Shown here: positions 44,678 through 52,285 of the stretch, piece after piece
How the letters are laid out: each line of letters starts with the position of its first letter
Numbering within the stretch: the stretch's first letter is position 1
Source: Amycolatopsis rifamycinica
Lineage (GTDB): Bacteria > Actinomycetota > Actinomycetes > Mycobacteriales > Pseudonocardiaceae
NCBI RefSeq assembly: GCF_000695625.1
Contig: NZ_JMQI01000051.1
Span: 1-64,000 of the forward strand
DNA: 64,000 bases
Reading direction: 5' to 3'
Position numbers and translations under genes: made by a program
Notes under the pieces: generated by a model
What the model saw: the letters and a program-made list of their open reading frames with translations, nothing else
Database searches by the model: none
Told to the model about the DNA's origin: nothing

Positions 44678-45988
44678 TCAGCGCTTCTCCAGCTCGGAGG
44701 TCTTCGAGGTTTCCCGCATTGTGCCGTAGACGATCAGGGACACCAGGACACAGCCGGCGACGTACCAGAAGAACACCGTCTCGTGCCCGGCGCTCTTCAG
44801 CGCCTGCGCGATCAGCTCGGCGGTGCCGCCGAAGATCGCCACGGTCAGCGCGTACGGCAGGCCCACGCCGATGGCGCGGATCTTCGTCGGGAACAGCTCG
44901 GCCTTCACGATGGCGTTGATCGAGGTGTACCCGGCGACGATCACCAGCCCGGCCAGCACGAGGAAGAACGCGCCGACGGGGTTGCGGGTCGAGCCCATCA
45001 CCGTCATCAGCGGGACGGTGAGCAGGGTGCCGCCGATGCCGAAGAACAGCAGCAGCGGACGGCGGCCGATCCGGTCGGACAGCCGCCCGAACACCGGCTG
45101 CAGGACCGCGGCGACGAGGATCGCGCAGAACAGCACGATGGTGACCTGCCGCCGCGGGATGTGCGCGGTGTTCTCCAGGAACTTCTGGCTGTAGGTGGCG
45201 AAGGTGTAGAAGCCGACCGTGCCGCCGAGGGTCAGGCCGACGACGAGCGCGATCTCCTTCGGGTACTTGATCAGCGCGCGCAGCGTGCCGCGTTCGCCCG
45301 GGGTTTCGGCCGCCTCGCGCCGGTAGCTCTCGGATTCGTCCATGCCGCGCCGCAGCCACATCACGGTGAGCGCGGCGAACGTGCCGACGACGAACGCGAT
45401 CCGCCAGCCCCACGACGTCAGCTGCTGTTCGGTGAGGATCGCCTGCAGGATCAGCTGGAGCCCGAGAGCCAGCAGCTGGCCGCCGTAGAGCGTCACGTAC
45501 TGGAAGCTCGAGTAGAAGCCGCGCTTGCCCGGAGTGGCCACTTCGGACAGGTAGGTCGCCGAGGTGGAGTACTCCCCGCCGACCGACAGGCCCTGGATCA
45601 GCCGCGCGGTGAGCAGCAGGATCGGCGCGGCGATCCCGATGGTGTGATAGCTCGGCGTGACGGCGATGAGCAGCGAGCCGCCCGCCATGAGGGTGACCGA
45701 GAGCACCAGTGCGCTGCGGCGGCCGAACCGGTCGGCGAACCGCCCGAGCATCCACCCGCCCAGCGGCCGCATGAGGAACCCGACGGCGAACACCGCGGCG
45801 GTCCCCAGGAACGCGGCCGTGGTGTCGGACGTCGGGAAGAAGGACTTGGCGAAGTAGGTGGTGAACGCCGCGTAGGCGTACCAGTCGTACCACTCGACCA
45901 AGTTGCCGATCGAGCCGCGCAGCACGTTGCCGATCACGCGCTTTTCGCTGACGGCTGCCGGGGTGGCGCCGCTGAGCCGGGTTGTCAT
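44678..45988 (-). CDS. MHS family MFS transporter (carboxylate/osmolyte symporter type)
   Basis: This 436-residue permease has twelve predicted helices. The metabolite:H+ symporter signatures are WYDWYAYAAFTTYFAKSFFP in helix 1, RPLGGWMLGRFADRFGRRSAL after helix 2, LIQGLSVGGEYSTSATYLSE and LFPTKIRAIGVGLPYALTVAIFGG. Relatives move alpha-ketoglutarate, citrate, shikimate or proline/betaine. It is the first gene of the operon with the two-component system and TAXI lipoprotein, so its substrate is probably the ligand sensed by that system. The exact substrate is unknown. Confidence 0.92.
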   Translation of the reverse strand: MTTRLSGATPAAVSEKRVIGNVLRGSIGNLVEWYDWYAYAAFTTYFAKSFFPTSDTTAAFLGTAAVFAVGFLMRPLGGWMLGRFADRFGRRSALVLSVTLMAGGSLLIAVTPSYHTIGIAAPILLLTARLIQGLSVGGEYSTSATYLSEVATPGKRGFYSSFQYVTLYGGQLLALGLQLILQAILTEQQLTSWGWRIAFVVGTFAALTVMWLRRGMDESESYRREAAETPGERGTLRALIKYPKEIALVVGLTLGGTVGFYTFATYSQKFLENTAHIPRRQVTIVLFCAILVAAVLQPVFGRLSDRIGRRPLLLFFGIGGTLLTVPLMTVMGSTRNPVGAFFLVLAGLVIVAGYTSINAIVKAELFPTKIRAIGVGLPYALTVAIFGGTAELIAQALKSAGHETVFFWYVAGCVLVSLIVYGTMRETSKTSELEKR

Positions 45989-46055
45989 CGTCGACCTCCT
46001 GTGTTGCGACTCACGGTGACCAACCAGCGGGTAACCAGCAAGGTCGGGAGGCGGT

Positions 46056-46074
46056 TCCTAACACGCGCTTAGGA
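46056..46074. promoter_or_regulatory. Candidate operator upstream of fabG1
   Basis: Inverted repeat TCCTAA (46056-46061), seven bases, TTAGGA (46069-46074), about 100 bp before the fabG1 start and also upstream of the divergent MHS operon. It may be the site of a fatty-acid regulator or belong to the transporter operon. No known consensus matched. Confidence 0.4.
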
Positions 46075-46172
46075 CGGTCGCGGCGAGGCCGGGCGCGGGT
46101 GCGCGACCCGGCAGGCCTGCCGATAACCTCGTGCGCGGCAGCAGCGCACGCTTCACCAAGAGGGAGAACACA

Positions 46173-46877
46173 GTGGGACGGTCCGTTCTCGTCACCGGGG
46201 GCAACCGGGGCATCGGTCTGGCGATCGCCCGGGACCTCGCCGAGCAGGGGCACCGGGTCGCCGTCACGCACCGTGGTTCGGGTGCGCCCGAGGGCCTCTT
46301 CGGGGTCCAGGCGGACGTCACGGACACCGAGCAGGTCGACGCCGCGTTCAAGCTCGTCGAGGAGCACCAGGGCCCGGTCGAGGTCCTCGTGTCCAACGCC
46401 GGGCTCACCGACGACACGCTGCTGATGCGGATGAGCGACGAGCAGTTCGCGCGCGTCCTCGACGCGAACCTCACCGGCGCGTTCCGGGTCGCCAAGCGGG
46501 CCTCGCGGGGCATGCTGCGCGGCAAGTGGGGCCGGTTCGTCTTCATCTCCTCCGTCGTCGCCCTCTCCGGCTCGGCCGGGCAGGCCAACTACGCCGCGTC
46601 GAAGGCCGGCCTGGTCGGGTTCGCGCGGTCGCTGGCCCGGGAGCTCGGCTCGCGCAACATCACCTCGAACGTCGTCGCGCCCGGGTTCGTCCACACCGAC
46701 ATGACCGACGAACTGCCCGAGGCGCGCAAGAAGGAAATCCTCGCGCAGGTGCCTTCCGGCCGGTACGCCGAGCCGTCGGAGATCGCCGCCGCCGTGCGCT
46801 ACCTGGCCTCCGACGAAGCCGGCTACGTCAACGGTGCGGTGCTGCCCGTCGACGGCGGCCTCGGCCTCGGTCACTGA
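46173..46877 (+). CDS. fabG1: 3-oxoacyl-[acyl-carrier-protein] reductase (MabA/FabG1)
   Basis: This 234-residue classical SDR has cofactor motif VTGGNRGIGLA, NAG in VSNAGLTDD, the catalytic Ser in ISSVVALSGSAGQ, and Tyr and Lys in YAASK. VVAPGFVHTDMTDEL and VLPVDGGLGLGH close the fold. It reduces 3-oxoacyl-ACP with NADPH in type II fatty acid elongation. GTG 46173 with AGGGAGA upstream gives the family N-terminus. It lies 36 bp before inhA, the order seen as Rv1483-Rv1484 in M. tuberculosis. Confidence 0.95.
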   Translation: MGRSVLVTGGNRGIGLAIARDLAEQGHRVAVTHRGSGAPEGLFGVQADVTDTEQVDAAFKLVEEHQGPVEVLVSNAGLTDDTLLMRMSDEQFARVLDANLTGAFRVAKRASRGMLRGKWGRFVFISSVVALSGSAGQANYAASKAGLVGFARSLARELGSRNITSNVVAPGFVHTDMTDELPEARKKEILAQVPSGRYAEPSEIAAAVRYLASDEAGYVNGAVLPVDGGLGLGH

Positions 46878-46913
46878 TCACTTTCCCCACCCGAACCAAG
46901 ACCTGGAGGACCC

Positions 46914-47681
46914 GTGCCCGGACTGCTCGAAGGCAAGCGCCTGCTGATCACCGGAGTCATCACCGACGCGTCGCTCGCCTTCCACGCGGCCAAGATCGCG
47001 CAGCAGGAGGGCGCGAAGGTGGTGCTGACCGGCTTCGGCCGCATGTCGCTGGTCGAGCGCATCGCGAAGCGGCTGCCCGAAGAGGCGCCCGTGCTCGAGC
47101 TCGACGTGACCAACTCCGAGCACCTCGACTCGCTGGCCGACCGCGTCCGCGAGCACGTCGACGGCCTGGACGGCGTGCTGCATTCGATCGGCTTCGCCCC
47201 GCAGACCTGCCTCGGCGCGCCCTTCCTCGACGCGCCCGCCGAAGACGTCAAGACCGCGATCGAGATCTCGACGTACTCGTACATGTCGCTGGCGAAGGCG
47301 TGCCTGCCGCTGCTGGGCCGGGGCTCGTCGTACGTCGGCATGGACTTCGACGCCCGTGTCGCGTGGCCGGTCTACAACTGGATGGGCGTCGCGAAGGCGG
47401 GGCTCGAGTCGGTCAACCGGTACCTGGCCAAGGAGCTGGGACCGCAGGGCATCCGCGTCAACCTGGTCAGCGCGGGCCCGATGAAGACGATGGCCGCCAA
47501 GTCCATCCCGGGCTTCGTCGACCTGGAGGACGGCTGGGGCGAGCGCGCGCCGCTCGGCTGGGACAGCACGGACCCGGACCCGGTGGCGAAGAGCGTCTGC
47601 GCGGTCCTGTCGGACTGGCTCCCCGCCACCACCGGCTCGATGATCATGGTCGACGGCGGCGTCCACTTCCTCGGCGTCTGA
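46914..47681 (+). CDS. inhA: Enoyl-[acyl-carrier-protein] reductase (InhA-type FabI)
   Basis: This 255-residue NADH-dependent enoyl-ACP reductase is closest to mycobacterial InhA rather than to enteric FabI. LLITGVITDASLAFHAAKIAQ, VLHSIGFAPQ (holding the equivalent of InhA Ser94), MDFDARVAWPVYNWMGVAKAGLESVNRYLAKELG (with the catalytic Tyr and Lys), NLVSAGPMKTMAA and GSMIMVDGGVHFLGV all align. It performs the last reduction of each elongation cycle and would be the isoniazid/ethionamide-adduct and diphenyl-ether target. It is coupled to fabG1 in one operon, with hemH nearby as in mycobacteria. Confidence 0.95.
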   Translation: MPGLLEGKRLLITGVITDASLAFHAAKIAQQEGAKVVLTGFGRMSLVERIAKRLPEEAPVLELDVTNSEHLDSLADRVREHVDGLDGVLHSIGFAPQTCLGAPFLDAPAEDVKTAIEISTYSYMSLAKACLPLLGRGSSYVGMDFDARVAWPVYNWMGVAKAGLESVNRYLAKELGPQGIRVNLVSAGPMKTMAAKSIPGFVDLEDGWGERAPLGWDSTDPDPVAKSVCAVLSDWLPATTGSMIMVDGGVHFLGV

Positions 47682-47684
47682 TTC

Positions 47685-48845
47685 TCACACGGCCACCGGT
47701 TCACGGTCGTCGCCGCGCTGGACGGCGGCGGCGACCGTGAGCGCGGCCAGCGTGGCGACGCCGAGGCCGATGCCGGTCCAGGCGACGCTCGGGAAGCCGA
47801 GCCCGGCGTCGATCGCGACGCCGCCCAGCCAGGGCCCGACGGTGTTGCCGACGTTGAACGCCGCGGTCGTGCCGGCGCCCACGAGCGTGGGCGCATCGCC
47901 CGCGGCCTGGTAGGCGCGGAGGTTCAGCGCCGGGTTGGCGCCGAACGAGGCCACGCCGAACACCAGCACGGCCGCGACGGCGACGAGAGCGTCGGTGGTC
48001 AGGGCGAGCACGAGCAAGGCGGCCAGCGCGAGGGCGAGACAGCCGTAGAGCATGGCGAACGGCCACTGGTCCGCGAGCCGCCCGCCGGCGCTGATCCCGA
48101 TCAGCGCGCCGACGCCGAACAGGGCGAGGACGCCCGGCACCCATCCCGCCGGGAGGCCGTCGGTCTCGGTGAGCAGCGGCGCCAGGTAGCTGAACGCGGC
48201 GAAGATCATGGCCTGGCACAGCGCGATCACGCCGAGGGCGAGCCAGACCCGGCCGCGCCGGTACAGCCGCAGCTCGTGGCGGACGCCCGCCGCGGCACCG
48301 GTCGTCTCCGGCACCAGCAGGGCCACGCCCACCACCGCGACGAGCGTCACCGCCGCCACCGCCCAGAACGCCGTCCGCCAGCCGGCGTGCTGGCCCAGGA
48401 AGGTGCCGGCGGGCACGCCGGCGATGTTCGCCACGGTCAGCCCGCCGACGAGCACCGCCATCGCGCGGCCGCGCCGGTCGGCGGGGACGAGCGCGATCGT
48501 CGTCGCCAGTGCGACGGCCCAGAAGCCGGCGCAGGCGAGGGCGGCCACGACCCGCGTCGCGAACAGGAGCGCGTAGCTCCCGGCGAGGGCGCCGACGACG
48601 TGCGCCGCGACGAACACGCCGAGCATCACCAGGAGGGTGCGGCGGCGGGGGAGCCGGAGGGTGCCGACCGCCAGCAGCGGCGCCCCGACGACCATCCCGA
48701 TGGCGAACGCGGAGATCAGCAGGCCGGCGTCGGGGATGCTCACGTGCAGATCGGTGGCCATGCCGGGGAGCAGGCCGGTGATCATGAACTCGGACGTGCC
48801 CAGCGCGAACACGCTGAGCCCGAGGACGAAGACGGCCAGGGGCAT
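47685..48845 (-). CDS. MFS drug-efflux transporter
   Basis: This 386-residue permease has twelve helices of the DHA1 type, with the family start PLAVFVLGLSVFALGTSEFMITGLLPGMATDL and the loop motif GAPLLAVGTLRLPRRRTLL. It resembles AraJ/Cmx-type exporters of chloramphenicol, arabinose or related compounds. ATG 48845 is chosen for its AGGAGGAG site; a longer frame to 48890 runs through the operator. An operator (48863-48878), shared in sequence with its TetR regulator, sits in the promoter, so it is probably repressed by that protein. It is convergent with inhA, with a 3-bp gap. Confidence 0.9.
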   Translation of the reverse strand: MPLAVFVLGLSVFALGTSEFMITGLLPGMATDLHVSIPDAGLLISAFAIGMVVGAPLLAVGTLRLPRRRTLLVMLGVFVAAHVVGALAGSYALLFATRVVAALACAGFWAVALATTIALVPADRRGRAMAVLVGGLTVANIAGVPAGTFLGQHAGWRTAFWAVAAVTLVAVVGVALLVPETTGAAAGVRHELRLYRRGRVWLALGVIALCQAMIFAAFSYLAPLLTETDGLPAGWVPGVLALFGVGALIGISAGGRLADQWPFAMLYGCLALALAALLVLALTTDALVAVAAVLVFGVASFGANPALNLRAYQAAGDAPTLVGAGTTAAFNVGNTVGPWLGGVAIDAGLGFPSVAWTGIGLGVATLAALTVAAAVQRGDDREPVAV

Positions 48846-48862
48846 GGGTTCTCCTCCTGTTG

Positions 48863-48878
48863 TGTATCGGTCAGTCCA
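48863..48878. promoter_or_regulatory. TetR-family operator, MFS promoter copy
   Basis: TGTATCGGTCAGTCCA, read on the minus strand as TGGACTGACCGATACA. The context TTTTGGACTG-NN-CGAT-N-CA-N-AAC is shared with 49516-49538 in front of the TetR gene. It lies 18 bp upstream of the transporter start. Confidence 0.72.
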
Positions 48879-48914
48879 AAATTGGGGCATGCCGAATCCG
48901 CGGGGATGCGGTGT

Positions 48915-49496
48915 TCAGCGCGTGATGGCCGACAACGCGATGTCGGCGACGGCGTGCATGCCGGCGCGGCTCGTGCCCCGGCGGGCCATCACGCGCAGGC
49001 CCGAGGTGGTGGCGAGCAGGTACTCCGCCACCTCGGCGGGGTCCAGGCCGTCCCGGAGGCTGCCGTCGAGCACGCCTTCCCGGACGCACTGGGCGAACAT
49101 GGTCAGGTTCCGGTCGGTGTCGTGCCGCAGCGCGGCGCCCACTTCGTCGTCGGGCACGCCGAGTTCGGCCAGGGTGTTGACCACCAGGCAGCCGCGGCGG
49201 TGCTCCTCGAGGTCGTCCTCGATGGCGCTGTCGAGGACCGCGGCCAGCCGTTCGGCCGCGGTGCCCGCGCCCTCGAGGATCGACTGGCGCTTGTCCAGCT
49301 GGGTTTTGGTGTAGTGCTCCAGTGAGCGCCGGAAGAGCGCTTTCTTGCTCGTGAACGTGTTGTAGACGCTGCTGCGGCCGAGCCCGGTGGCCGCGCACAG
49401 ATCCTGCGTCGACGTCGCTTCGTAGCCGTGTTCCCAGAACGCGTGCATCGCTTTTTCGACGGCGGCGGTTTCGTCGAACTCCCGTGGCCTGGCCAT
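48915..49496 (-). CDS. TetR family transcriptional repressor
   Basis: This 193-residue protein has an N-terminal helix-turn-helix (MARPREFDETAAVEKAMHAFWEHGYEATSTQDLCAATGLGRSSVYNTFTSKKALF-type layout, residues 1-52), followed by an all-helical ligand domain with RRGCLVVNTLAELGVPDDEV, a mark of the AcrR/YxaF-like subgroup. ATG 49496 gives the standard start. It lies upstream of the MFS gene on the same strand, 69 bp away, and each gene has its own copy of the same operator. Confidence 0.9.
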   Translation of the reverse strand: MARPREFDETAAVEKAMHAFWEHGYEATSTQDLCAATGLGRSSVYNTFTSKKALFRRSLEHYTKTQLDKRQSILEGAGTAAERLAAVLDSAIEDDLEEHRRGCLVVNTLAELGVPDDEVGAALRHDTDRNLTMFAQCVREGVLDGSLRDGLDPAEVAEYLLATTSGLRVMARRGTSRAGMHAVADIALSAITR

Positions 49497-49518
49497 GACG
49501 ACCACCGTAGCACGGTTT

Positions 49519-49534
49519 TGGACTGGTCGATTCA
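49519..49534. promoter_or_regulatory. TetR-family operator, autoregulatory copy
   Basis: TGGACTGGTCGATTCA in front of the TetR gene is the counterpart of the site at 48863-48878. Both carry TTTTGGACTG, two variable bases, then CGAT. It lies 23 bp upstream of the TetR start. Confidence 0.72.
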
Positions 49535-49576
49535 TAACGAGCCCCCGGTCGGCGTGCGGGCGGCCACAACGGCAAG

Positions 49577-50629
49577 ATGGCAGGGGTGGGATACGACGCG
49601 TTGCTGTGGCTCTCGTTCGGTGGTCCGGAGGGGCCTGACGACGTCATGCCGTTCCTCGAGAACGTCACCCGGGGCCGGGGGGTGCCACGCGAGCGGCTCC
49701 TGGAGGTCGCCGAGCACTACCGGCACTTCGGCGGGGTTTCGCCGATCAACAAGCTGAACCGCGACGCGATGGCCGCCGTCGAGAAGCAGCTTTCGGCCGC
49801 GGGCATGGACCTGCCGGTGCACTTCGGCAACCGCAACTGGCACCCGATGGTCGAAGACACCCTGGCTTCGCTGACCTCGGACGGCGCCCAGCGCGTCCTG
49901 GTGTTCCCGACGAGCGCGTACGGCGGCTATTCGGCGTGCCGCCAGTACGACGAAGACATCGAGCGCGCCCGCGCCTCGGTGGGGGACGGTGCGCCCGAGC
50001 TGGTGAAGATCCGCCAGTTCTTCGACCACCCGCTGTTCGTCTCGGCGGTCGCCGACGGCGTGCGCGCGGCGCACGCGTCACTGGGGAACGAGCCGGGGAT
50101 CCGCACGGTGTTCACGGCGCACTCGGTGCCCGACAGCGCGGACCGCGCCTCGGGCCCGCCGTCCGAGGGCGGCCGCCGCTACTCGCGCCAGATCGCGGAG
50201 GCGGCTCGCCTGGTGGCGGCCGAGGCCGGCATCGCGGAGTACGACGTGGTGTGGCAGTCACGGTCCGGGCCGCCGCAGGTGCCGTGGCTGGAGCCGGACA
50301 TCGTCGACCACATCGACGCGCTGCACTCCTCGGGTGTCCCGGGCGTGGTCGTGTCGCCGATCGGGTTCGTGTCGGACCACCTCGAGGTGATCTGGGACCT
50401 GGACAACGAGGCGGCGGAACGCGCGGCGGAGCACGGAATGGCCTTCGCCCGCGCGGCGACGGCGGGTTCGGACCCGCGGTTCGCGGAGCTGGTGGTGGAG
50501 CTGATCCGCGAGCACACGCACGGGGCCGAGCCGCGGAAGCTGTCGTCGTTCCCGGTGGCGGGCTGCACGGTCAACGGCGCCCCGTGCGCGATCGGCTGCT
50601 GCGAGCCCGCGAAGCGGCCGGGCCGTTAG
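49577..50629 (+). CDS. hemH: Coproporphyrin III ferrochelatase
   Basis: This 350-residue ferrochelatase is the actinobacterial form (also called cpfC), which inserts iron into coproporphyrin III. Key blocks are LWLSFGGPEGPDDVMPFLENVTRG, GGVSPINKLNRDAM, GNRNWHP, FPTSAYGGYSACRQY, FTAHSVPDS and SPIGFVSDHLEVIWDLD. It carries the extra C-terminal [2Fe-2S] cysteine cluster (GCTVNGAPCAIGCCEP), characteristic of many actinobacterial enzymes. The position after fabG1-inhA follows mycobacterial order (Rv1483-1485), with the TetR/MFS pair inserted. The 3' end overlaps the opposing gene by 4 bp. Confidence 0.96.
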   Translation: MAGVGYDALLWLSFGGPEGPDDVMPFLENVTRGRGVPRERLLEVAEHYRHFGGVSPINKLNRDAMAAVEKQLSAAGMDLPVHFGNRNWHPMVEDTLASLTSDGAQRVLVFPTSAYGGYSACRQYDEDIERARASVGDGAPELVKIRQFFDHPLFVSAVADGVRAAHASLGNEPGIRTVFTAHSVPDSADRASGPPSEGGRRYSRQIAEAARLVAAEAGIAEYDVVWQSRSGPPQVPWLEPDIVDHIDALHSSGVPGVVVSPIGFVSDHLEVIWDLDNEAAERAAEHGMAFARAATAGSDPRFAELVVELIREHTHGAEPRKLSSFPVAGCTVNGAPCAIGCCEPAKRPGR

Positions 50630-51384
50630 GGCTTGCGCGCCACCAGGTGGAAGACACGGCTGAGCCGGCGGTAGGGATCCCGCCGGCTGGCCTCGAATTC
50701 GACGGCCGCCACGCGCTCGGCTTCGGCCGGGTCCAGTTCGGTGCCGCTGAGGTCGAACCAGTCGACGAACAGCCAGACTCCGTACCAGGCGACGGGTTCG
50801 ACCCCACGGCTGCGCAGCGCCTCGCTCAGTTCCGCCACCGTGTCGGCGCGCGTCGGCAGGCCGAGCACCCCGATTTCGGTGCGGGTTCCGAACGCGGCCA
50901 GGGCGTCTTCCCAGCGTCCTTCCATCGCCGGGCGCACCGCCGAGGCGTCGGCGTTGCCCGTCATGACCGAGACGAGGCCGCTGGGCGCCGCGCATCGGCA
51001 CAACTGGTCGAGCAGGGGTTCCGGGTGTTCGAGGTAGCCGAGCACGCCGTGGCACAGGACGGCGTCGAAGCGACGGCCGCCGACGGCTTCGTGGGCGGCC
51101 GTCCCGTCGGCTTCCACGAGCGTCACCCGTTCCGGCATCCGCTGCCGGGCCTTGTCCAGCATCGCCGCCGATGAGTCGAGCAGGGTGACGTCGTAGCCGG
51201 CGCGGGCCAGCGGGAACGACTGGTGGCCCGCGCCGCCGCCGACGTCGAGCACCGAGGCCGGCGGGGCGGGCAGGTGCTCCAGCAGCTGCCGGTGCATCAC
51301 GTACGTGCGCACACGCCCCTTGACGGACGCGTAGGCACCATCGGCGAACTCGTCGGCCACCGCGGCCCAGGCGTCCTCGGTCAA
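50626..51384 (-). CDS. SAM-dependent methyltransferase (CmoM/SmtA-like)
   Basis: This 252-residue class I methyltransferase has motif I SVLDVGGGAGHQSFPLARAG, VTLLDSSAAMLDKARQRM (motif II), VLCHGVLGYLEHPEP (motif IV region) and a C-terminal FEASRRDPYRRLSRVFHLVAR. It resembles CmoM-like tRNA-modification methyltransferases, but this is only family-level evidence. The TTG start lies 3 bp after the stop of the gene at 51388, so both are in one operon on the minus strand. Confidence 0.85.
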   Translation of the reverse strand: MTEDAWAAVADEFADGAYASVKGRVRTYVMHRQLLEHLPAPPASVLDVGGGAGHQSFPLARAGYDVTLLDSSAAMLDKARQRMPERVTLVEADGTAAHEAVGGRRFDAVLCHGVLGYLEHPEPLLDQLCRCAAPSGLVSVMTGNADASAVRPAMEGRWEDALAAFGTRTEIGVLGLPTRADTVAELSEALRSRGVEPVAWYGVWLFVDWFDLSGTELDPAEAERVAAVEFEASRRDPYRRLSRVFHLVARKP

Positions 51385-51387
51385 CGC

Positions 51388-52185
51388 TCAGCCTTCGCGG
51401 GCCGTCTGCTCCGCGAACACCCGGACCGCCTCGTTGACCGCCGCGCAGCGGGCCGTCCGGACCGCGTCCGACAGGGGCCGCAACGCCTGGGCCCGCAACG
51501 TCGAAGCCGACGCCGAGAGCGCCCCGCCCGGGTCGTCCGACGAGGCGATCGCCAGGATCGCCGCGATCTCCTCGGCGCGTTGCAGCACCCGCAACGCGCG
51601 TCCCGGCGTCCCGGCCGGCCAGTCCACGTCCGGCCGCGAGCGCAGGTGGGCCGACAGCTCCGCGCGCACGCCCGGCCGGTCCGAGGCCACGTCCAGGGTC
51701 TGCAACGCCCCGGCGCTGTTGCGGATCGCGTCCGTCAGGCCGTGCTCGGCCTCGCCGAGCGGGACGTACTCCGGAGTCGTCGGCGAGGACAGCGAATAGA
51801 CCGTCCAGCGCACCAGGCCTTCGGCGATCGGCTCCGGCACCAGTCCGAACCCGAGGTCGGGCAGCACCAGCGCGTCACCGGCGCGCAACGCCGCCTCGGT
51901 GAACGGACCGCCGCCGCCGAGGCCGCGGACGTCACCCGGGACCGGGAGCACCAGCTGGAGGGATTTCGCTCCTTGCGAACGCAGGGCCATCAGCAGCTGC
52001 ACCGGCGTGGCCGCCCGGTTGAACGCCAGCGGGAGCGCGAAACCGTCGGCCGCGGCGGTGTCGGCGGCCACGACGTCGTGGGCCTCACCCCACGCGAGCA
52101 GGGCATCGAGGACATCGTCGGACGCGGCGGCCCCGTTGAGCCACGCGCTCGACCAGACGGCGAAAGTCGCACTGGGACGGCACAC
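51388..52185 (-). CDS. Conserved protein of unknown function
   Basis: This 265-residue soluble protein shows a pattern of alternating strands and helices: PSATFAVWSSAWLNGAAASDDVLDALLAWG, FALPLAFNRAATPVQLLMALR, SLQLVLPVPGDVRGLGGGGPFTEAALRAGDALVLP, and an Ala/Arg-rich helical tail. I recognise no catalytic motif. The start is GTG 52185. It is the first gene of a two-gene operon with the methyltransferase and is divergent from the AAA+ ATPase at 52286, with about 100 bp between them. Confidence 0.75.
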   Translation of the reverse strand: MCRPSATFAVWSSAWLNGAAASDDVLDALLAWGEAHDVVAADTAAADGFALPLAFNRAATPVQLLMALRSQGAKSLQLVLPVPGDVRGLGGGGPFTEAALRAGDALVLPDLGFGLVPEPIAEGLVRWTVYSLSSPTTPEYVPLGEAEHGLTDAIRNSAGALQTLDVASDRPGVRAELSAHLRSRPDVDWPAGTPGRALRVLQRAEEIAAILAIASSDDPGGALSASASTLRAQALRPLSDAVRTARCAAVNEAVRVFAEQTAREG

Positions 52186-52285
52186 GACGCCCTATTTTAC
52201 CGGCTCGGCCGCGATGCCCGGTGCGCGCCCACGCTGGAGCCGCTCCACATCGACGGGCCGCCGATCCGGCAGTAGCGTCGAGGAG

